From the NCBI GenBank assembly GCA_002840165.1, contig PGZN01000024.1:1-33782 (forward strand): DNA of 33,782 nt. Reading direction: 5' to 3'. The notes below the pieces were generated by a model. It was not told the DNA's origin. It saw only the letters and a program-made list of their open reading frames with translations, and searched no databases. Origin of the DNA: Firmicutes bacterium HGW-Firmicutes-8. Its GTDB lineage: Bacteria > Bacillota > Thermincolia > Thermincolales > UBA2595. The position numbers and the translations under genes are program-made. This document shows, one piece after another, positions 1 to 5,394 of the stretch (position 1 is the first letter of the stretch; each line of letters begins with the position of its first letter).

Positions 1-248
1 TATTTTAACGGGTTTCCCGCTCGCCGTCTGGCAATCTAAGCTGCCACCTGCAGGCCGCAATGCAATGTCCCAGAACTTGATGGCTCAGAATGCATTCCTC
101 ATAAGATGGCCGCCTCCCGTTTCAAAAAGCAAAAACTTACCGGCGGCCTTCGCCATCTTCAAACATGCTGGGACCCCTTGCCTTGCGGCCTGCAGGTGGC
201 AGCTTAGATTGCCAACGACGGCAGCGCAAGGGAAACCCTTATAAAATA
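1..248. repeat. Large imperfect palindrome, possibly MITE-like
   Basis: Seen directly: positions 24-60 are nearly the reverse complement of 183-221. The symmetry continues inwards (TGTCCCAG at 66-73 against CTGGGAC at 169-175; AAGATGGC at 103 against GCCATCTT at 151) and outwards (GGGTTTCCC at 11-19 against GGGAAACCC at 230-238, and ATTTTA-type ends near 1 and 247). The whole stretch is therefore a fold-back unit of about 250 bp that may continue left of the window. No convincing gene lies inside it. It could be a non-autonomous mobile element, but the left boundary and any target duplication are out of view. Confidence 0.6.
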
Positions 249-286
249 CCCAACCCCTCCATCCGGCGAAGTCTGCTAAGCCGAAT

Positions 287-362
287 CCCCATTTTATTAC
301 CGGAACCCCGGGCTCTGATTGATACCTGGTATTATGGCGCCCGCCGTTCCGACAAAATGGGG
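287..362 (+). repeat. Hairpin-forming interspersed repeat, copy 1
   Basis: This is a 76-nt unit that folds back: CCCCATTTT pairs with AAAATGGGG at the ends, CGGAA with TTCCG and GGGC with GCCC further in, and ATACC/GGTAT near the tip. A second copy lies at 581-657. Both are followed by AAACCCCTG. It does not resemble a riboswitch family I know. The strand shown is arbitrary. Confidence 0.75.
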
Positions 363-461
363 AAACCCCTGGCCCTCCGGAACACACCAGCCCCTCCTGT
401 GCCAAAAGTCAAAGGGGCTGCTTCTTTTGTTACAACCGATGGAAAGAAATGAATACTTGGG

Positions 462-547
462 GGCTTGTTGACAAATGCCGCAAAGTTAGAGGGGATGGCT
501 GTTGCGAACAGCCATCCCCTCGACCCACGATTATTTGTCAACAAGCC
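462..547. repeat. Nested double palindrome
   Basis: An outer 15-bp perfect inverted repeat (462-476 with 533-547, arm GGCTTGTTGACAAAT) encloses a second perfect inverted repeat (489-503 with 507-521, arm beginning GAGGGGATGG) with a tiny loop. The inner hairpin has no U-run after it, so a simple terminator is unlikely. It lies between the two copies of the 76-nt hairpin repeat. Confidence 0.7.
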
Positions 548-580
548 TCCGGGCGGTGGGCCGGATGACACTGAGAGCGT

Positions 581-657
581 CCCCAATTTATTACCGGAAC
601 CCCGGGCTCTGATTGATATTGGGTAATGCTGTCGCCCGCCGTTCCGACAAATTGGGG
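581..657 (+). repeat. Hairpin-forming interspersed repeat, copy 2
   Basis: This is the second copy of the unit at 287-362. The outer stem is CCCCAATTT with AAATTGGGG. Compared with copy 1, a T-A pair has become an A-T pair, so both sides changed together and the stem was preserved. The segment TACCGGAACCCCGGGCTCTG is unchanged between the copies, whereas the tip sequence differs. Confidence 0.75.
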
Positions 658-754
658 AAACCCCTGATGGGTTAAACTCCCATATCTGTTTGACGTATTT
701 CCGGGGGGGCGGGAAAATATGATTATTCTAGATAACTTTTTTGGGGGAATCTTC

Positions 755-1189
755 GTGAGAGTATTCTTTGTCAAAAGGGTGACCCTGGTTTTGACAGCGG
801 CCATTTTGATCCTGGGGGCTGCTTTAAGCATCCCCGTTACCGTTGGCGTAAAACAGGTGTCACCGGAAACGAGAGAGTATTGGAACGGATCCAAAGACAT
901 CATCTGGCATATCAGTACAAAGGAAAAAATGATTGCCATGATTGTCAAGGTATCGAAGGAGATGGGTTACCGGGTCATCATCTGGTCCTGGGAACAGCAG
1001 TCCAGGGTCTGGGCTAACCCCGGCACTCCGACGATCATCAGGATGGTTCTGAAAGATGCCTCCAGCGGCAACATCATTGTCTTCCACGACCGCGGAGGTA
1101 ACCGCGTCCAGACAGTCCAGGCCATGCAGCCGATAATTGACGGTTTTAAGTTAGTTACGGTGAGTGAAATGCTGCGGAACTCGGAATAA
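755..1189 (+). CDS. Polysaccharide deacetylase remnant lacking the catalytic core
   Basis: The gene encodes 144 aa from GTG 755, chosen because GGGGGA lies 6-7 nt upstream; an ATG at 719 is possible but has no clear ribosome site. The N-terminus is basic (VRVFFVKR) followed by a hydrophobic signal anchor. The C-terminal half matches the end of NodB-type polysaccharide deacetylases: GYRVIIWSWEQ, then SSGNIIVFHD, then FKLVTVSEML. The signature TFDDGP and the metal-binding HxxxH that should follow TKEKMIA are absent. The sequence jumps in frame at about residue 61 to the late part of the fold. Full-length family members are roughly 100 residues longer. It is probably inactive as a deacetylase, either a pseudogene without stop codons or a retained membrane remnant. 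Confidence 0.7.
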   Translation: MRVFFVKRVTLVLTAAILILGAALSIPVTVGVKQVSPETREYWNGSKDIIWHISTKEKMIAMIVKVSKEMGYRVIIWSWEQQSRVWANPGTPTIIRMVLKDASSGNIIVFHDRGGNRVQTVQAMQPIIDGFKLVTVSEMLRNSE

Positions 1190-1243
1190 TAACAAGCAAA
1201 CCGGACAATGATTACTAAATGTGAAAGGCGGACTGTAAAAAAT

Positions 1244-2842
1244 ATGTCAGGCAATACAGCAGATGAAGTTCTAAAAATCCTGGCTGATTGGGGCGTGAGG
1301 TCTATGTACGGGGTCTCCGGGGATGCCGTTTTCCCTCTGCTCGATGCGGTTTCCAGGCAGTCAAAAATCAAGTACTACGCGGCTGCTGTAGAGACCGGAG
1401 CGGCTTTTATGGCAGCCTATGAAGCTAAATTAACAGGCCATCCGGGGGTCTGTATAGCTACCTCCGGACCGGGTTCCGCCAACCTCGTCAACGGGCTGGC
1501 CGAGGCCTACTACGACGGCGCCCCGGTACTGGCTATCACTGGACAAGCTGCCACAGGTAAGCTGGGTACAAACACGAAGCAGTATTTTAATCAGCAGCAG
1601 CTTTTCACACCTTTTACGAGGATGTCAGAATTGGTTGTCAGCCCTGAGGCGGTAGGTCCTGTCTTAGTGTCGGCGCTTGAAACAGCTGTTAATGAAAAAA
1701 CAGTAACCCACCTTTCGATACCGGTGGATATATGGCAGATGCCGGCTGGCGGGGTAAAACGGGCCAGAATAACCGGGCGTCGGCAGATTGTCGGCAGCGG
1801 TTTTGCCGGGGGCCTTGAAGAAACGGCTGTAATGTTAAACAATGCCCAGCGCCCTGTTATAATCATTGGAACGCGCGACGGGCAGACTGCGGGGCGCTGT
1901 CTGCTTTTGGCTGATAAGAGAGGGGCGGGGATAATTGTTGCCCAGCAGGCCAAGGGAGTTATCCCTGATGATAACCCCCTCGTTATGGGCGGAATTGGTG
2001 AGGCTTACGTGCCCCAGGCGCTGAGTCAGGCAGATTTCTTTCTGCTTGTCGGCGCTGCTGCCTTTGAATTGAAGTTTCTGCCCTTAGCCGCGTCAATTAT
2101 GCAGTTATCCGATTCTCCGGATGCTCTTCACTATGACCGCATTGACAGCGGTATGATCGGCAGTCCGGGCCAGCTGCTCAAACTTCTCATCGAAAAAATT
2201 CCTGCCCGACGGGACAGGAAGGGCTGGCTCGACGAGATTTCCGCAGACAGGGAGAACCTTACCCGGCAGCTTGCAGCAGATGCCGACAATGGTGAGATTC
2301 CTGTCCACCCCGGTCGGTTAATTGCGGCTTTAAACCGGACGCTGGCGGCAGATGCGATTATAGCCTGTGATATAGGAAGTTTCGGGCACTGGTTTGACCG
2401 GGGTTTTCAGGCCAGGCAGCAGACAGTTCTCCTGTCATCCCGCTGGAGGAGCATGGGAGCGGGTCTCCCGGCTGCCATTGCCGCCAAAATATCCTGCCCG
2501 GAAAAACAGGTCATCGCTTTAGTAGGTGACGGCGGGCTGCTGATGTCTATGCCTGAACTCCTGACAGCCGTAAAATACCGCCTGCCGGTCACGGTGGTAG
2601 TTGCCAATAACCACGAATATGCCCTGGAAACTGCCAGGATGCAGGCCCAGGGCCTGACGCCATTCGGCAATAATATATTAACCCCCGATTTCGCCGCCTA
2701 TGCCAAAGCTGCCGGAGCCCACGGGTATAGGGTTGAAGACTCGGCCCAATTAGAGTCAACCCTCACCGAAGCCTTTGGTTCCAACGAACCAACCGTAGTG
2801 GATGTACAGGTCTCTAATCCGCAGCTGCCTAACCTCCAATAG
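1244..2842 (+). CDS. ThDP-dependent enzyme, pyruvate oxidase / acetolactate synthase family
   Basis: This is a 532-aa cytoplasmic enzyme with the three-domain layout of the family. The N-terminal pyrimidine-binding domain has the conserved glutamate (E50, in AVETGAAFMAAYEAK) and SGPGSANLVNGLAEAYYDGAPV. A central domain follows. The C-terminal pyrophosphate-binding domain has GDGG (428-431) and ends the motif at NN (455-456), which together bind ThDP and Mg. Members decarboxylate pyruvate or other 2-oxoacids; the substrate cannot be told from sequence. The start is uncertain: ATG 1244 fits the usual family N-terminus, whereas ATG 1208 would add 12 residues with a weak ribosome site. The gene lies 54 nt after the deacetylase remnant and ends in heptamer repeats and a hairpin. 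Confidence 0.85.
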   Translation: MSGNTADEVLKILADWGVRSMYGVSGDAVFPLLDAVSRQSKIKYYAAAVETGAAFMAAYEAKLTGHPGVCIATSGPGSANLVNGLAEAYYDGAPVLAITGQAATGKLGTNTKQYFNQQQLFTPFTRMSELVVSPEAVGPVLVSALETAVNEKTVTHLSIPVDIWQMPAGGVKRARITGRRQIVGSGFAGGLEETAVMLNNAQRPVIIIGTRDGQTAGRCLLLADKRGAGIIVAQQAKGVIPDDNPLVMGGIGEAYVPQALSQADFFLLVGAAAFELKFLPLAASIMQLSDSPDALHYDRIDSGMIGSPGQLLKLLIEKIPARRDRKGWLDEISADRENLTRQLAADADNGEIPVHPGRLIAALNRTLAADAIIACDIGSFGHWFDRGFQARQQTVLLSSRWRSMGAGLPAAIAAKISCPEKQVIALVGDGGLLMSMPELLTAVKYRLPVTVVVANNHEYALETARMQAQGLTPFGNNILTPDFAAYAKAAGAHGYRVEDSAQLESTLTEAFGSNEPTVVDVQVSNPQLPNLQ

Positions 2843-2846
2843 TGGT

Positions 2847-2881
2847 GAGTGGAGAGTGGAGAGTGGAGAGTGGTGAGTGAT
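2847..2881 (+). repeat. Tandem heptamer repeat (GAGTGGA, 5 units)
   Basis: Five consecutive 7-nt units follow the stop codon at 2840-2842: GAGTGGA three times, then GAGTGGT and GAGTGAT. The inverted version occurs at 2973-3005, beyond a palindromic hairpin. Confidence 0.85.
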
Positions 2882-2889
2882 AAAATGAG

Positions 2890-2911
2890 GGTTCGCGCTT
2901 AAGCGCGAACC
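2890..2911. terminator. Perfect palindrome, probable bidirectional terminator
   Basis: An 11-bp perfect stem (GGTTCGCGCTT and its complement) lies between two converging genes. The downstream tract TTCTGATTTTCC is only moderately U-rich. The same arm start, GGTTCGCGC, recurs in the terminator at 4805. Confidence 0.6.
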
Positions 2912-2972
2912 TTCTGATTTTCCTGGGCTTTACTATTCAGTGTAAAGCATTTGTACTTTGGTCGAAGCTAAG

Positions 2973-3005
2973 CCACTCTCCACTCTCCACTACTCACTCT
3001 CCACT
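2973..3005 (-). repeat. Heptamer repeats, inverted copy
   Basis: Read on the minus strand this is a run of GAGTGGA/GTAGTGG-type heptamers. It mirrors 2847-2881, so the intergenic spacer has heptamer tracts pointing at each other around the hairpin at 2890-2911. Confidence 0.8.
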
Positions 3006-3011
3006 GTATAT

Positions 3012-4097
3012 CTACTGCCTATAATAGAACGGCTGCTGGCGGGCCTTATCGTAAGCTGGTATATAAATATCCCTGGCATCAACCTGCATTGTCCGGTGTT
3101 CGTTGGCCGACTCAAGGATAGCAAACAGCATTTTGGCATCACCAAACTCCAGTTCCGGGGTTACCGACAAGGGCTCCTCTCCGGTCGCTGCCCGGTAAAA
3201 ATTCAACAATTCGTTGTAAAAACCGCGCTGGGGTTGATACGGTATCTGTTCAGACCTTCCGCCATTGTAAGCAATGTTAACCGTCCCACAATCCCTCTCT
3301 TCCAGATACACCATCCCATCCGTACCAAAGATGCGCAGCCCGATCAAAGGCCGCTGCATTTCTTTTCCTGACCCATAGAAGGTATAGCTGCCAATGACCC
3401 CGCTTTTAAAAGCGATAGTGGCGATTACCGCGGAAAAGGGCGCAAATGACTCTTCCTGTTTCCTGCCCATCGAATTCAGGTTATCGACTGCTCCGAAGAT
3501 GTGCCTGAGAGCGGCTATATCATGTATCCCCGTATCCAGAATTGCCCCTCCCGGAAACTCCGGATACTGCCGCCATTCCTTAGCCGGGAACTTGTTCCCG
3601 AGCATGTCAGCCGGAAAATCGACGACCCTGTTCCACATGAAATAGATAACCTCACCTATTTTTTTCGTCCTTACCAAATCCCTGATTATATTCACTTCAT
3701 CGTTGTAGCGGTAGTTTTCCGCTATCATAATTGGGACATTGTACTTCCTCGGCATTTCACGGGCCGCCTCAGCCTGTTCCATCGTGGGAGCCAGCGGTTT
3801 TTCACAGATTATCGGCTTACCGGCCCTGGCCACATCCTCGGTGATCTCAAAATTCAACTCGATCGGGACGAGGATATCAAAGGCATCGATGTCAGGCCTC
3901 CCCAACATGGCACGGTAGTCGGTGTAAACGTCATTTCCGGACAGCTGCAGGATCCCGGCCCATTTTTCTGTTTTTTTACTGTCGATGTCACAGATGGCCG
4001 CAATCTCGTATTTGTCCTTAAGTTCCTGGAACGCCGGATAATGAAGCTTCTCAAAAGCCATGCCTGTCCCGATAATGCCCATTCTAAGTTTTTTCAA
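3012..4097 (-). CDS. Gfo/Idh/MocA-family oxidoreductase
   Basis: This is a 361-aa NAD(P)-dependent oxidoreductase, probably acting on a sugar, inositol or related polyol. The N-terminal Rossmann motif is GIIGTG (residues 7-12), with the acidic end of the second strand at CDID. The family lysine motif EKPLAP follows, and then a C-terminal alpha/beta substrate domain. I chose TTG 4097 because AAAGGAGGG lies about 6 nt upstream; the longer frame to ATG 4151 runs through that ribosome site and adds a tail not expected in the family. The gene stands alone, converging with the ThDP enzyme gene and diverging from rnhA. Its substrate is unknown. Confidence 0.85.
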   Translation of the reverse strand: MKKLRMGIIGTGMAFEKLHYPAFQELKDKYEIAAICDIDSKKTEKWAGILQLSGNDVYTDYRAMLGRPDIDAFDILVPIELNFEITEDVARAGKPIICEKPLAPTMEQAEAAREMPRKYNVPIMIAENYRYNDEVNIIRDLVRTKKIGEVIYFMWNRVVDFPADMLGNKFPAKEWRQYPEFPGGAILDTGIHDIAALRHIFGAVDNLNSMGRKQEESFAPFSAVIATIAFKSGVIGSYTFYGSGKEMQRPLIGLRIFGTDGMVYLEERDCGTVNIAYNGGRSEQIPYQPQRGFYNELLNFYRAATGEEPLSVTPELEFGDAKMLFAILESANEHRTMQVDARDIYIPAYDKARQQPFYYRQ

Positions 4098-4281
4098 TAT
4101 AAGCCCTCCTTTAATAATGTTAGTTTTTCCAAAGAACACAGGAAAATGCATTTTACAGGCGGGACGAAGACATACTAAATTGATGAAAAATTGCTGAATA
4201 TTTTCGTCTAAATGATGGAGGAAAAATCAGGCAGCAGGCCGAACTAAATCATCAGTGACTAAAAGTATAAGAGGACTACCG

Positions 4282-4728
4282 ATGAAAAAAGTAACGGTTT
4301 ACACAGATGGTGCATGTTCCGGGAATCCCGGGCCGGGAGGCTGGGGGGCAATTCTGCAGTTCGGCCCTCACACCAGGGAAATCTCCGGGTTTGAACCTGA
4401 TACGACCAACAACCGGATGGAACTGACGGCTGCGGTAAAAGCCCTGCAGACACTAAAAGAACCCTGTATCGTCACTCTTTACAGTGACAGTGCCTACCTC
4501 GTAAACACGTTTCAACAGCACTGGCTGACAAAATGGCAGCTGAACGGTTGGAAGACAAGCAATAAAGGTTCGGTCGAAAACCAGGACCTGTGGCGGGAAT
4601 TGTTAGACCTGGCAAGTACTCACCGGGTTGAATGGCTCAAAGTCAAAGGACATTCTGATAACGAATTCAATAACAGGTGTGACAAATTGGCCAGGGAAGC
4701 GATCAAGGCTGCGGGCAGTGGCGATTAG
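4282..4728 (+). CDS. rnhA: Ribonuclease HI
   Basis: This 148-aa enzyme cuts the RNA strand of RNA-DNA hybrids, removing R-loops and RNA primers. All catalytic positions are present: D9 in YTDGACSGNPG, E47 in NNRMEL, D69 in LYSDSAY, H124 in KGHSDNEFNNRCD, and D134. The length is normal for type I enzymes. ATG 4282 has AGAGGA about 6 nt upstream; an upstream in-frame ATG at 4255 has no such signal. The gene is monocistronic, and tandem repeats and a strong hairpin follow it directly. Confidence 0.95.
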   Translation: MKKVTVYTDGACSGNPGPGGWGAILQFGPHTREISGFEPDTTNNRMELTAAVKALQTLKEPCIVTLYSDSAYLVNTFQQHWLTKWQLNGWKTSNKGSVENQDLWRELLDLASTHRVEWLKVKGHSDNEFNNRCDKLAREAIKAAGSGD

Positions 4729-4730
4729 TT

Positions 4731-4780
4731 AGTGGCCAGTGACCAGTGGCCAGTGACCAGTGGCCAGTGACCTGGCCAGT
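4731..4780 (+). repeat. 14-nt tandem repeat (AGTGGCCAGTGACC, about 3.5 units)
   Basis: Three exact 14-nt units (4731-4744, 4745-4758, 4759-4772) and a partial fourth start 2 nt after the rnhA stop codon. Each unit is two related heptamers (AGTGGCC, AGTGACC), which gives the same 7-nt periodicity as the repeat at 2847. Confidence 0.85.
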
Positions 4781-4804
4781 TTGATAGTACGGAGCAAAAA
4801 ACGG

Positions 4805-4837
4805 AAGGTTCGCGCCCGGTGGGCACGAACCTTTTTT
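4805..4837. terminator. Terminator between rnhA and the converging selenoprotein gene
   Basis: AAGGTTCG(C)GCCC pairs with GGGC(A)CGAACCTT, followed by TTTTTT in the plus direction. The minus-strand gene stop codon abuts it, so it may serve both strands. Confidence 0.85.
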
Positions 4838-5069
4838 ACTGGAGAAGTTGTTCGATTTTGTTTCTGTCAAATCCTACAACTGTCGTGCCGTTAATGATGA
4901 GGGTTGGTACTGACATGCTGCCGGTCTTAGCCGCCATTTCCTGCCTGGCTGCCGTATCTGAAGCAACATCGAAATCCTTGTAATCCACCTTTTTTTGCGA
5001 AAGAAACTCTTTCACATGGTAACATGCAGGTCAGGTCGGTGAAGTGTACAATGTAATATCATTGGGCAT
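4836..5069 (-). CDS. Glutaredoxin-like selenoprotein (in-frame TGA = Sec13)
   Basis: Read on the minus strand, ATG 5069 opens a 77-aa frame ending at TAA 4836-4838 that contains a single internal TGA at 5033-5031. The product begins MPNDITLYTSPT, then TGA, then PACYHVKEFL, and later has SVPTLIINGTTVVGF. This is a glutaredoxin/thioredoxin fold: beta strand, active site, helix, then the cis-Pro motif VPT and the GF region. Family members have CPxC at the active site (as in YTTPTCPYC), so the TGA sits exactly where the first catalytic cysteine belongs and gives U-P-A-C. Reading frame and similarity continue unbroken after it. A GGGGA ribosome site lies upstream. Selenocysteine is inferred; a nonsense mutation is the alternative but would be a coincidence of position. 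The likely role is thiol-disulfide exchange. Confidence 0.85.
4997..5015 (-). promoter_or_regulatory. Putative bacterial SECIS hairpin
   Basis: On the minus strand, 15 nt after the TGA, the sequence GTGAAAG-AGTTT-CTTTCGC folds into a 7-bp stem with one G-U pair and a five-base loop containing GU. Bacterial SECIS elements are short hairpins inside the coding region with a G/U-bearing apical loop roughly 16-37 nt downstream of the Sec codon, which fits. The assignment rests on inspection, not on a folding calculation. Confidence 0.7.
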
Positions 5070-5286
5070 GCTGATTCCCCTTTCTTTCCCCCGAAATTTA
5101 TTAACGAAAAGCATTTTTTGTTTTTGATTTTAATATTTTATCCCGCACCAAAGTCCTCTATACAAATAACAGATAGAATTTAAATAAGCCTCTCCAAAAT
5201 TATGCATCTTAGAGCCATCTATGGTGGGAGATATGCATACGTTTTCAATATTATGGTCAAATTATTAAAATGAGGAAATTCAAAAT

Positions 5287-5339
5287 TTTCGACAAATTAG
5301 TTCGTCAATGGCAAAGGAATTTAACCGTTTTCTGTAGAA
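5287..5339 (+). promoter_or_regulatory. 0A-box-like sites upstream of the EF-G paralogue
   Basis: On the minus strand 5287-5296 reads TTTGTCGAAA, a perfect match to the Spo0A box core TTTGTCRAA. At 5315-5339 the plus strand has AGGAATTT-N10-TGTAGAA, a composite motif also found before the S-layer and chemotaxis receptor genes. The rest of the gap 5070-5286 is AT-rich with no gene visible. Confidence 0.5.
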
Positions 5340-5347
5340 TACCTCAT

Positions 5348-5375
5348 TTTACAGTTAAGTTAAAAAAAATATAAT
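5348..5375 (+). promoter_or_regulatory. Sigma-A-type promoter for the EF-G paralogue
   Basis: The -35 TTTACA (5348-5353) and -10 TATAAT (5370-5375) have a 16-nt spacer. The predicted transcript start is only about 13 nt before the start codon, so the leader would hold little more than the GGGGGG ribosome site. Confidence 0.6.
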
Positions 5376-5394
5376 CTAATCGGGGGGCGTAAAA

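Noticed and set aside
85-948. Minus-strand open frames at 85-405 and 538-948 that share the peptide YQSEPGVPVI
   Set aside because: The shared peptide comes from the 76-nt hairpin repeat read in one frame. There are no ribosome sites, and the second frame runs antisense through the deacetylase remnant.
3501-4178. Plus-strand open frame of 225 codons across the oxidoreductase gene
   Set aside because: The minus strand encodes a full Gfo/Idh/MocA protein with a strong ribosome site. The plus frame has no domain and no initiation signal.
4731-4780. CRISPR-like periodicity
   Set aside because: The units are contiguous with no spacers, only 14 nt long, and no cas genes are present.
5031-5033. 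Reading the TGA in the glutaredoxin-like gene as a simple nonsense mutation
   Set aside because: It falls exactly on the catalytic cysteine position, is the only in-frame stop, and is followed by a SECIS-like hairpin; selenocysteine explains all three.
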